From: Dromaius novaehollandiae
Taxonomy: Eukaryota; Chordata; Aves; Casuariiformes; Dromaiidae
DNA: 64,000 nt
Direction: 5' to 3'
Assembly: GCF_036370855.1 (NCBI RefSeq)
Contig: NW_026991398.1
Span: 1,922,001-1,986,000, forward strand
Below, piece after piece: positions 32,401 to 43,615 of the stretch; the stretch's first letter is position 1, and each line of letters starts with the position of its first letter. Under the pieces are notes generated by a model. It searched no databases. It saw nothing but the letters and a program-made list of their open reading frames with translations, and had not been told where the DNA came from. The translations under genes were made by a program, and so were the position numbers.

Positions 32401-32470
32401 GTGCTCCCTCCTCCTGGGAAATGTTCACTGCAATAAACTAAAATAATCACTGATGGTCCCTCTCTACACA
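32401..32470 (-). promoter_or_regulatory. Promoter-like conserved block upstream of OR-4
   Basis: Minus-strand 'GTGATTATTTTAG' and 'CATTTCCCAGGAGG' in the same order and spacing as at OR-1. Function inferred from conservation. Confidence 0.4.
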
Positions 32471-33840
32471 GTGCCGAGAGACTGATTCCAGCATTGCAAT
32501 TTGTCTCATCAGAGGATGGTTATTTGCAAGAGGTGGAAATGTCCCACTCTGGAAGCCCCTATTCCTATCCCTTCACTAGGCAGGAACCTAAGCTGGGACA
32601 AGAAGGGAGTTCATTTACCCATGGTTCAGGTGTTAATTCAGATGAGTCAGTCTGGGCTTCTCAGGGTGGTTTAGAAGCCCCTGGGCTGGAGTGGGATTTA
32701 GATCCCTCCTGTGAGCTCCAAAAAAAACCACACAGGAAATGGGATTCCCTTTGCCAAAACTGAAGTGAGCACCACAGAGGTGTCTGCATAGGAGCTCCTT
32801 GTCTAAGCTCCCATTGTCATCACTGGAGATGGAGGGTGGGAGTCACCTGGGCACACACAAACACCTGGTGACAGCTGAAGAGACAGAGGTGGTCCAAAGC
32901 ATGTGCCAGAGTCTGTTTGTTCTGACGGTGCAACTATGACACCTGCATCCTTCTGGAGCATGAGGTGGGGGCCAGGTGGGGAATTGCCTTGGCCATCTGA
33001 AACGAGCCTAGATGCCTACTGCAACTAGAGCTCCACTCACTAGCAAGCTGAGGCACAAGCAGATCCCAACATTGCAAACAGCTAATGCAATTCAGTGCAG
33101 ACAGTAGATTCAGTGACACAAAGATAGGCCATAGGCAGGGCCATGTCCCATGCCTGGGGTGTCCAGCACAACCACAGGTCTCTAGCAAACTCAGCATGGG
33201 ACCTACAGGAAAGCCATGTCCTTCTGGAATGGTTGCTGGGAAAGCACTCGCAGGGCCTCCCAGGTTTCCTACCTGTGCCCAAACAACTGAATCCCACCAT
33301 TGCCTTTAGGCAAGGCCATCGTGTGCACATCCAACAATGTTGCATAGACAGAAGGCACATCACACCAAGGTCTCCACTGTAGTCCCTGCACTCTCAAACA
33401 CTTCTAGTTTTTCTCTCCATGAACAACTTCTCACCCCTTCAGATGATATGAACAGGGACTGTGCTAGTGATATCCACAGGTTGGCTGGATCACAGGACAT
33501 CCAGGTCCAGGGAATGTTTCAGTGACACCTTCTCCTTCCTGGAGATCGGTTCACCTCTGTCACAGGCCCAATGGTGCTGCAGAGTCAGCTCAGGCAGCCA
33601 GCCCCTTCCTGCCATTTCAGCACAGCCCAGCTCTGTTTCTCCCTGGCCTTGGGCACTGCTGGGTTTGCTTTCTTAGCAACCTCCTTTCACCACTACATGG
33701 ACGCCTGCTATCTATGCAAGCATATCTCTGCTCCGAAGTGGGGCTATAGCACACGTGGTGTCCTTGGCCCTTGGTAACATGTTTCATCATGACCGGTCTG
33801 CACTCGGTGCCACAGCTGAGGCTCTGCAGCCCAAATATAT
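32470..33840. other. Non-coding duplicon DNA, inverted copy
   Basis: No gene seen. Inverted equivalent of about 8.5-9.88 kb. None of the short frames is shared with the other copies. Confidence 0.55.
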
Positions 33841-33959
33841 ACAAGTGCATGCAGCCTGGGGCACAGGCGCAGGCAGATGGAGATGAACGAGCCAGAAAAG
33901 GATGATGTTCTCCTGGATATGGAAATTGCAAATAAGGAGGAACTGATCAGGGATGGGAT

Positions 33960-35960
33960 AGTGTCAGCTTTTGCTACGGTGACCATGAAAATGTGGAGTC
34001 CCAAATCCTGGAGGGAGTGAGGAAGGACAGTAGCAGAGTACAGACCCTGGACTTCAGAGGAGCAGACTTCCTGGCCTCTTCAGGGGATTTCTGGGGGATG
34101 CCATGGGAGGCAGCTCTGAAGGGCCCAGGAGCTCCAGAGAGTCAACAGGTCTTTAAGGACAGACCTGCCAAGCACAAGGATGGGCCATCCCAATACTCAC
34201 TAAAACGAGCAGACACCTCGGGGACCAACTTGACTAAACAGGGACCTCACACCTTAACTCCAGGGTAATAGGGCAGCATACAGCAGGGGGAAGAAGGGAG
34301 AGGCCAAGGAGGAATTTAGAAATATTGTCCAGCATCATAGGCTTGGTGTTAGGGAAGAAAAAGCTCCTCTACCATTGACACTTTCAGGGGGACGTCAAGG
34401 GCATGAAGATGAGCTGCTACTGCTCCAGTAAGAATCAAAGAATAAAAAGGAAAATGTGGCCTCACTGCTAGATGGGACAGGGATTCTTGTAGCAGCAGAT
34501 GCAGAGAGGTCTGAGGAACTCAAACCCTTGTTAGCTTCTCTTTCCACCAGCAAAGTCTCCCAGGCTGTTCTGCCTTGAGTCAGGACTCCAGAGGTGGATG
34601 AAGTTAGTGAGGGATTCCTTGTGAGAACTCAAACTACACCAGTCAGTGGGGTTGGATGGGCTGCATGTGAGGATGCTGTGAGAGATGACTGCTGTCACTG
34701 CAAGGCCACTCGCTACCATCTTTGAAAGGTTGTGGAGATGGGGCAAAGTCCCAATGACTGCAGAAAGGCAAATGTAGCATCCATCTTCCAAAAAGGCCAC
34801 AAGGGCAACCTGGGGAGGTGCAGGCAGTTCAGCCTCACTTCGGTGAGGAGTGAGCCATGGAATGAATCCTCCTCGGTCACATTTCTGAGCACATGAGGGA
34901 GACTCTGCTTGGATGGTCAGAGGGCAGTGATGAATGGGTAGCACTCTTCTTGGAGGACAGGGAGCAGTGCAGCACCACTGATCTCCCCAGGAACTTGTCC
35001 TGTTTATCATCTGTACTAGCTACATGCAGGAGGTAACACTCATCATACGTGTGGATGATCTCAAACTGGAGGGGGAGGAGGGGCAGTCATATGCTTGAGG
35101 GCTGCCACTCAGAGGGAGCTAGACAGGCAGGAGGAATGGGCTGTCAGGAACCTCCTGAAATTCAGCAAGGAATAATGTCAGGTCTTGCACCTGGGAGAAA
35201 CCAACACCCCACAGTGTTACAGGCTGGGGCCTGAGTGCCTGGGGAGCAGCTCTGTGGAAAAGGACCTGAGGATCCTGGTGGACAGAGGCAAAACATGAGC
35301 CAGCAGTGTTGCCTGGCAGCAAAGAAGGCCAGAAGCATCGTGGGCTGTCTGACCAGGAGCATAGCCAGGAGGTCAAGGGAAATGATGATCACCTTCTAGT
35401 TGGTATTCATTTGCCCACAAACAGAACACTGCATCCAGTGCTGGGTTCCCAGGAAAAGAAAGAGGTTGGTAACTGGGAGCGAGTTCAGCCGAGGGCCTCA
35501 CAATAGTCAGGGAGCTGGAGCACTTGCTCTGTGAGGAAATGGGGCTTCTTCAACTTGCAGAAGAGATGGCTCTGGAGAGTTTTCATAGCAGTCTTCCAAT
35601 GACTACGAGGCTAGAAGATGGAGCCAGGCTCTTCACCAAGGTGCACAGTGGGAGGACAAGAGACAAAAACAAAATGGGCATAAGTTGAAAGAAGAGACGT
35701 TCATGCAGGAAAGTGCATGAAGTCCTGCGCCTAGGTGGGAATAATCACATCCATGAGGAGAGGTTGAGGGACCTGGGCTTCTTTAGTTTGCTGAAGTGGA
35801 GGCAAAGGGCAGTAGAGTAGGAGCCTGTGACTGCTTGAAGGGTGGTTTCAGAGATGATGGAGCTTTTCTTGGTAGTGGGAAACAGCAAGAGAAAGGGAAA
35901 CAGTCACAAACTGCAGCTTGATAGGTTCAGACGGGACTTCGAGTAAAAAGAATGTCACTT
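33960..35960 (+). mobile_element. CR1 LINE, composite and internally deleted
   Basis: Plus-strand CR1 ORF2 remnants: the linker 'APESQQVFKD' (about 34130-34160), RT N-terminal 'VGLDGLHVRML'-like sequence (about 34640-34680), then the C-terminal part 'RQEEWAVRNLLKF' (35125-35165), 'GPECLGSSSVEKDLRILVD' (35230-35285), and a CR1 3' end at about 35740-35960. It is the inverted counterpart of 4.15-8.44 kb but about 2 kb shorter. Left-arm features at 6080-6980 (an internal CR1 3' end) are missing, and most of the endonuclease is gone. Confidence 0.8.
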
Positions 35961-37560
35961 GTAGGGAAGTGCTGTGGTGCAACAGGACAGCCAGAGGGAG
36001 TCTGTGGTCAGCCCCTGGCTTTGTGTTTCAAGGAAAAGCAAGTGAGGACAGGAAGACATCAGGAGAGGTCAGGAGATCCCAGGGTGAGAGCAAGGTGGGG
36101 AAGCAGGTTGGGTGTGTACAGGCTGCAGGGAAACAGGCACAGGTGTGGGAAAGCATAGGACAGCCTGTGGTGGAGATGGCCTGGGGTACTACCAAGGCTG
36201 AAACCTCCCAACACAGCCAGGTCTTTGTCCTCTTGGCTATAGCTGGTGTCTCTGCCACTGAGGCCCATGAGAAGATGCCATTCCTTAAAGCACTGTGGCC
36301 TGGCTGCCTCCTTGTCCTTTGGGAGCCCAGGAGGTGCTGTATCATTGTCCTGCTCCCACAGGACATTGTACCCCCACCCATGCACTGTCCCCAGGAAGAG
36401 CCCTGAGAAATGCAGGATGGAAAGGATCACCCTACGCAGGGGATGGCTGTCAGTGCCTGTCAGTGCCTGGCTGCTCTGCCTGATAACACACATCAAGTCT
36501 GACTTGGCATCAGCACCACCTGTACATTGCCTTTGCCTACCTGCAATCAGGGCCTCCAACTTTCTGCTCTAATCAGCCCTTGGGGAGACTTTCTTGATAA
36601 TGGTCCTCAGTAGGACCTGTTGACACTCCAAGAAACTTGGAATTTGCTTCCGACTTCAACTTCTTGAGCGGTTTCTTCAGTCTCTTCTCAGCATCTGCAG
36701 TTCATGGGCTCAGCACCAGATACACCCGAGGGGTCATTAAAATGCAAAAACCCCTAAGGAGCCATGCCTGATTCCATAATTTTCCTCAGTTCTTCAAGTC
36801 TTGTGTGGCTAATTGGGAAGCTTTCAGGAGAGTATTGAAATTAGGCAGATTTCAATGAGCACCTGAAAACAAAAGATGTCTGCTTCTGAAGCTTTCTTTA
36901 TTCTTCAGTTTTCAGAACAAGCGATACCCACATTCTGCAATTCACACTGACCCACTGGGTCTCCTAATGAAGTCTGGACATATAGGACAAGCAGTGTGTT
37001 TGATAGGACACATGTATGGACAACCTTCCTCCCCAGCTCCCCAGCCCTGCCAGTTCCCTCATCAGCCACTGGGGACTTAGAGCACTCTGGTTAAAATCTA
37101 ACCTTTTTCCTCTCAAGTCTGTAGCTGAAGGTTACAGCTCATGTGCACCAATTCCCACCTGCTTTCCTTAGAGAACTAGCTGCAAACAGGCACAGAAGGA
37201 TTTCTTTTAATTGCAATCAAAAAAAATTGAAACAATTTAATAAAAGAGACTGTCCACAAGTGTATGTTAAGTCCAAGCTGCCTCTAGTGAGGTCCACTGC
37301 CCACAAGACATAACCTTCCTTGAAATGTTTTCGACAGATAGATAGGAAAGGATAGACAAGAAACAGAACAAAGGAGCTGGCTAAAGAGACGATGAGGCTG
37401 CTGAAAGATGAGGCAAGCTTCAGACTCCCAGAAGCTCAGAGCAGCAACTGGAGAGCTGAGGGGTATCTGAAAGGATAAAGAGCAAGGGGAGGAGGAAAAC
37501 TGGGAAATTATGGAACGCGCATATGTCCAGAGAGTCTGATGTGAAGATGCTTTTAGAAAT
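35960..37560 (-). repeat. Four-copy duplicon block, copy 2 (inverted)
   Basis: Reverse complement of 2600-4150, with the same internal order and the same junction to a CR1 tail at its left end. Confidence 0.65.
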
Positions 37561-37929
37561 GACAAATATAATCAGGACATGTGGAAATATGTCAGAGATC
37601 ACTGATATTTTATCCACAACCTAATAGACAGAGCAGTGGAAACACAAGGTCAAGGGCAGATCAGTATTTCTTCTCCCCAGATTAAGACCTTTCCTGAGAA
37701 TTTCCACTATTTCATCACAGGAAAACATTGACATTAAAATTAGTCAATCATTTGAGCTGATGAAAGTGTCCTCATATTTTTGAAATGTTGAAAACAGTTC
37801 TCACCCTTCCAGGCAGAGCTCAGGTGTCCAACCACAAGCACCCAGTGGCACTTGGAGAGGCCCCGGTGTCTCTGAGGCACCTGCCTGGGACTGGAAGCTC
37901 TTGCAGCTGACATGTGGGAGACCAGAGCC

Positions 37930-38290
37930 CCTGGGAGCTGCAGAGGGAGGCTGGGCAGAGGGGACCAGGGCACCTGCAGTGGCACCACATGTCCATGACC
38001 CTGTGACTGCATCCCAGCCCAGCTCTGAAACATCACTTTCCCTTTCAAAAAAAAAAAAAAAAGATTCTCCCCAAAAGACCAGCCTATCAAAAAAGAACCA
38101 AAGAAAAAAAGAGAATAAGAAAAAGAAGAAAATAAGAACACAAAGATAATAAGAAAAAGAAAGCAAGAACATAAAGAAGTTTCAAAAGCTGATAAGTGTA
38201 TCAAAACATATTTTTGCTTGATATAATTTATCCAGTTTCTTTCTTGCTTCATTTGTATTGATAGTTTCAAAAGATTTCTTTTATAATAAG
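37930..38290. repeat. Extra A-rich segment present only in the inverted arm
   Basis: Between two segments that are contiguous in the left arm (around 2158-2162), the right arm has about 330 additional bases, including a pure A run of about 16 (38047-38062) and a long A/G-rich tract to about 38165. It is either an insertion here or a deletion in the left arm. Short frames inside are not credible genes. Confidence 0.55.
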
Positions 38291-39639
38291 ACCTACACTA
38301 TTAAAAATACTGTTGTTATATCTTGCATGAGTCCAGTGTCCTTCAAACCACTCCCTGCCCAGGATCCTTCTTGCTGCTCCTCGCTCTTTGCACACAGCAA
38401 GTCACACCATGAGATGTCCCACTCTCACAGCTGATAGAGGAAGGCAGGCTGATCAGCTTCAATAAAATGCTCTATTTATCGATCGCCTAATTTGCACCAA
38501 TCTCAATGTACCTGTGTTAGAGTGATATCTTAAAGGAATCCGTAAACATCTAGCCACACTCCCTTTTCATTCCCTGCATGGTCAGTGAAGTGTGACACCA
38601 TTTCAGGTGACAGCAGGGATGGGAATTATCTCACCCAGTGCCAGACCCCTTCAGGGCAGATGTCTCTGGCTAACCCAGTTGTCTGGACTTCCCTTTCTAG
38701 TCAATGGAAAGAAATTATTTGTCCTACTGAGAGATCTGGAGATGCTTCTGGTGACCAGCCAATGCTCCAGAAAGGTTCCCATAGTTCCTGGCTCACATTT
38801 CCCAGCACCACGTGGGAACACAGCTACACAGGACATCGCAGGCAGCAGTGGCCTCTGTATGTGTCTATAAGGGTCTGAATGTAAAGTTCTCGTCATAGCC
38901 TTAAATGTATTCAAAAAACAGCTCTATGCAAGAACTGAAACAAATCTTTGTTTTCAGAAATTCAAACATTCATTATCAATTCTAATAAATATTTTCTTTA
39001 TTTTTGATTGGTAACACCATATACATGTACTATAGAAATTACTCTATGTGAGTTTACATTTGCATATATATGTATATGTTATTCTTCATGATACACTTCC
39101 TGGCAACACTCTGAATGGAGAAATTTTGTTCTGAGAAACTACTGTATTCAAATTGACATGTCTCCTCTCCCTTCCTCTGCCTCTCTTCCTCTGCCTAGTC
39201 TCTCCTTACAGAGGCCTCACGGCCCCTCTGCCCTCCAGGGAAGTCTCCTGGGGGATCCTGCCAAGCAGATCCTGAATTAGCTGAAACACCTACCAGAATG
39301 TCACCCAGACTGCTGTGTCCTCTTCTCCTTCCTACAAGGTCTCCACTGGCTCATCACCTGCTCCAAGGCAAAGCCCTGTGCACTCCAGCCACCCCTTTGC
39401 ACAGAGCACACCTGCACCTCCTCGCCACCCCAGCCTGCCTTCCCCAGGAGCCCAGTTTCATCCTGCCATGTGAGCTGTCCCACCCTGTGTGTGTAAATCC
39501 ACAGGGATAGGGGAGAGGGAGGTGCCAGGAAAGGGGACACGGCTGGGATGTTAAATGTGGGGCCCAGAAACGAGCATGACTCAGAAGAGGGACAGGGGAG
39601 AACAAGATAGAAGTGACACGTCTGCAGTGTTGATGGTGA

Positions 39640-40010
39640 GGTCACCTCTTGTACAGGAACCTTGTGGGCTGTGTTCTGGTAGGAGCCATTTTGAGGACAA
39701 GAAGAGAATCACACCACCTCTCATCCCATCAGGGATGATATACGGGCAGGAGGATGGGGAGAGGCAGGCAAAGGGGACATGACTGCAGTGTTGATTGTGA
39801 GGTCACTTCCACTGCAGCTGCCTGATTGGCCCTCAGCAGATGTGCTGGCCAGCAGGCATTGTGATGTCACCCAGCACCTCAGAGAGCCCACCCAGCAGCA
39901 ATGGCAGCCCTGGGGAGGGGAGGGGGAGATGCAGGTGACAGGGACCCATCTGGATGCTGACTATAAGGGCACTTCTGCTGCAGCCACCCCACCAGCCCGT
40001 GGCCGGCAGG
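39640..40010 (-). repeat. Dispersed 64-bp minisatellite-like monomers, inverted arm
   Basis: Inverted equivalents of the monomers at 60-500, including the minus-strand core 'GTGACCTCAC' near 39640 and a near-match at about 39800. They lie about 2.8 kb from the true tandem array. Confidence 0.45.
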
Positions 40011-40113
40011 CAGGCAGGCACGGCTCACGGCCACCCTGCTCAGGACTAGCCCCCTGCAGCGGACCTGCCACCGAGCAGCGCACAGCTCCTCGCCTAGATC
40101 TCCTCCAAGCTCA

Positions 40114-41480
40114 GTGTGCTGCCCCCGTGGCCCAGAGACACCATGGACATTATCTGGAGGCTTCCTTTGGCAGCTCAACCTTCCCAAAGTAGTGTGTGAT
40201 GTATTATTACCAGCCAGAGGGGTATTTTATACTGTGCTATCAAAAAGGAACCATCTTGCAAGCTCCAATGTACAGTTTGATGATGGGTGGGTGAGATGAA
40301 CTGTGCAAGGCCTGCTGGGACAGGCCTGGACCACTCCAGAAGGAACTGACCCTCACTTGCTTTTATCCACACCTCACTGCCAAGAGGGCACCTTTGTCCA
40401 AATTAGCCTCAGATCCACACTTGGGATTTCATCTCACAGGGGGTTCACTTGCAAAGAAGAGTCCCCGAGTGAGCTAAGACCCAGGCTGTGCCTGAGCTCA
40501 TCAGGCAGGAGCTTCAGAACCTGCAGGCCTCAACCAGCTCAGTGACACACTGCAAAACGTGCTCAGCTGAGTTGGACAGCTGATCTGCCAGCTCAGAAAT
40601 GACTCCCCTAGAGCAGAGAGGAGCACATGGGAAGGTGAGGAACATAATTCTGAGGGGCCCTGCAAGTTATCTGCACAAAACAACTTCAGCTTTGCAAGCT
40701 GGTTCTCAGCTCTGACCCCTGAAGTATTTCCTGCTGACTTGCAGGCAAGTGCTTGAGCATCACGACTCACTGTAGTCACTGCACATCTGGGAGAAGTGGT
40801 TTGAAAGGCCAATTATTTTCTGAAGAAATACTTTGTCTTTGGAAGTTTTCCTTATTTTGGCCATTTTAAAAGCTAATGACTGTGGCACTGCCACTTGAAA
40901 GAGCACATCTGAGTGCTCCACTGTGGCAAGACCATTTCCTTGTAAACTGTGTGGGTGAAAAAAGTCCCACGTGATCTAACCTTCTCTCTGAGGCCTCCTG
41001 CTGGATGTCAGCCCCTGGATTTCCCATGTCAGAGCCCAGGGCAGTGCACAGGGTGCAGGGAGCAGCAGAGAGACCTGAAGAAGCAAGGCCTTCAGTAGGA
41101 AGAGCTGAGGATCCTGTCTATAGTTCACTGGGTTGGAGGGGGGTTAATCGGATGGTTAAGTAAGGGCTAATTGGGGGATACTACTGCATTATAAGCAAAG
41201 AGTTCTAGGGTCCTGGCACATTAGAAGAAAAGAGTGCCTGCACCAATTAGGTATACGGGCTGTATCCCCCCCTTAGCCTTTCCTAATAGGAAAGGGAGGC
41301 AACTGCCCTGCCTCTAGCCTAAAAAAAACACCTGTGGTTGGACAAATCTCAGAAGTGTTAACTTCAAGAATCTCCAACAAGGAACCCTTTCTGAAAGATG
41401 ACCTCTTATACTCCAAATACTCTAAGCTGCATATTTATATGTATTTCACAGTGTATGGGTGATACCTGGCTGGAGATTGT
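40114..41480. other. Spacer without recognisable gene
   Basis: No OR, LINE or LTR signature recognised. The first part may be further duplicon arm whose partner lies left of the window. At 41140-41430 there is an AT-richer, non-repeated stretch that I cannot assign. Confidence 0.5.
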
Positions 41481-41875
41481 GGCAGGAGCTTTGGAAACTC
41501 AAGGCCTGAACCTCAGTGCACAGAAGGCAGCAGGCTGCCAGCATCCCTGGCTCTGGCCACCAGGGCAGCCTGGGCCCTGCGAGCCAAGTCACCTCCTCCC
41601 CTCCAAGGGCTCCCCAGCTCCCCAGCCTGGCAGCACTCCCCACGCACACCACTGCTCTCTCCAGGCACCTCCTCCCAGGCAGAGCAGCACCAAGACACAG
41701 GGGCCGTCATCTGTCCCCACCACAGGGCACCCCACCACTGTGACACACCGCACCACCTGCCCCTCACCTCATAGAGGGTTGCCAGCCAACACACACCTCT
41801 GCATCAGAGACACACAGGGGCCAGGACTAGATGTGGCAGCAGCTAGGGGACTCACAAGGGCCCCAAAACACACAA
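41480..41875 (+). repeat. Three-copy repeat R, copy 1
   Basis: A roughly 400-bp unit found also at 46370-46765 and 47290-47690. Copies 1 and 3 are almost identical over about 145 bp (41515-41660 against 47336-47480). Shared order: 'GCCTGAACCTCAG', 'CCAGCATCCCTGGCTC', 'CACTGCTCTCTCCA', 'CACCAAGACAC', 'GCAGCAG'. No open frame is shared by all three, so it is a repeat or duplicated intronic segment rather than a known exon. Confidence 0.7.
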
Positions 41876-42189
41876 AGTCTGTGTCCCTTCACGTCCATTC
41901 CTCCAAAGCCTTGGGACAGGGAATTCCTCTGGACATCCATCTCCTGCTGGAGCCGTTGCAGCCATTTGATAGGTGCCACACAGGCAAGTGTGGCACTCAG
42001 GATGGGACAGCCCACAGAAGAGGGGTTTGCTCTGGGGGGCTCCCCAAGACTTAAGGAACCCTGGGGGCACCACGGCCAGAGTCACCACACTGTGCGGTTG
42101 CTGTAGCCTAGTGGCACACCCTCCAACGACCCCATGATCATTGAACAAACCTGGTCAGCAAAGGGGAAGTGACACCACAGACTCACACC

Positions 42190-42785
42190 ACAGGCATCTA
42201 GGTACCGTGGAATTCTCCACTGAAGGACCTGTTGATGTGCGTACTGTTATCGACTGAATACGGTTGTCTGTTGAATATGCATACTGTTGTCGACTGAGCA
42301 CTGGGTTGTCTCTTGATCTGCCTGTTGGTATTGACTGGGGCTGTACAGCTGTTGTGTAACCGTGGTCTGGCATTGTTTGACTGGATGATGAACCAAGCCC
42401 AGGAAGCATAACAGAGTGAGCCACACACCTCTGTGTGGACTCGGACTCACCATCAGCTGGCCTGCGGACCTGACAACCCACCCATCAGTGGGGATGACCC
42501 TGAGGCCAACTGCCAAGGAGAACATGAATCATCCTGGCACAGCTGAAGTGTGGTGAGAATAACCTGGGGAAAACTGTTACCGTAGGGGTGGCCCCATAAG
42601 GACAAGGAAAAAGCAAGAATGGTCATTATATCGTGCATCCGTGGCTTAACAGTAGGGCTTGGATATACTTTGAGGTTTGTTAATACTTACAGTTGTAGAT
42701 TGTTTGGTGTTGCCCAATGTTTGTTATATGTGTAGAACCATTTATCTCTAATAAACTCCTACACTTGACAAGCAATTTCTCTCAA
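42190..42785 (+). mobile_element. Possible LTR-like remnant (unassigned)
   Basis: Contains an AATAAA at about 42751 followed within 40 bases by a pyrimidine-rich end, and imperfect internal repeats around 'GTTGTCGACTGA' (42236-42300). The layout could be the 3' part of an LTR, but I see no convincing TG...CA ends or target-site duplication and no match to the LTR at 49.9 kb. Low confidence. Confidence 0.2.
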
Positions 42786-42794
42786 GCTCAGTGT

Positions 42795-43615
42795 GCCTGG
42801 CCTATGAGGGCCTGAGGCAGAAGTGACCTCACAAGCACAAACAGCAGCCATTGGCCTGCCACTGGCCTGTCAGGGCCGCAGGTGCAAGTGACCTCACAAT
42901 CTGCATCAAAGACACGTGACCACTGCTGGCCCATCAGGGACTGAGGCAGAAGTGGCCTCACAAGTACAAACTGCACCAATATGCCTGTGCTGGCCCATGA
43001 AGTACTGAGGCCAAGGGACCTCACCATCTGCATCCAAGCTATGGGCCTGATGCTCACCTATGAGGGGCTGAGGCAGAAAGTGACCTCACCAGCATCACCA
43101 AAGCCACGTGCATGCTGCTGGTCTCTCAGGTTCTCAGTGTCCTCACCAAGACAACCAGCAGTAATGTACCTGACACTGCCCTACCAGGTAGGGATTGAAA
43201 AGGGGCCTCACATTAAGCCTTCAAGCCATGTGCCTGCAGCTGCCCTATCAGGTACTGAGTCACCAATGACCTCACAAGCGCAAATGGCAGCCCTGTGCCC
43301 GCTGCTGGCTTATCTCATACTGAGGCACCACTGACCTCACACTCAGCCTCGAAGCCATGTGCCTGCTGCTGGCCTATCAAGGAGTGAGGCAGAAGCACGT
43401 CACAACCTGCACCAACAGCACTTAGGTGCCTCCCCTGGCCTAGGAGGTGCTGAGGCTCAAGTCACCTCACAGGCAGCACCCAAGCCAGGTGCCTGCAGCT
43501 TGCCCAGCAGCTCCTGAGGATAAAGGGACCTCACAAGCACATCCCCTCCCCATGGGCCTGCTGCTGACCTATCAGGTACTCAGGCAGAAGGGACCTCCAA
43601 GGCCACACTGAAGCT
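42795..43615 (+). repeat. Minisatellite, about 12.5 units of about 64 bp
   Basis: Degenerate tandem array. Units begin 'CTATCAGG(T/G)ACTGAGGCA', continue 'GAAGTGACCTCACAAGC', and end '..CCATGTGCCTGCTGCTGGC'. Unit lengths read as about 58-66 bp. The 'TGACCTCA' core is the best-kept part (present or one base off in most units). Divergence between units suggests an old array without recent homogenisation. Confidence 0.85.

Larger units (their letters stand above)
26240..40113 (-). repeat. Right arm of large inverted duplication (duplicon copy B)
   Basis: Reverse-complement counterpart of 1-18790. Relative to the left arm it lacks the OR-2 tandem unit and about 2 kb of CR1 sequence, and has about 330 extra bases at 37930-38290. 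Similarity continues to the point matching base 1 of the window, so the arm may extend beyond 40113. Confidence 0.8.

Noticed and set aside
42190-42785. Definite LTR call
   Set aside because: An AATAAA and terminal pyrimidine stretch are present, but no convincing terminal TG/CA pair, target duplication or relative in the window. Kept only as a low-confidence feature.
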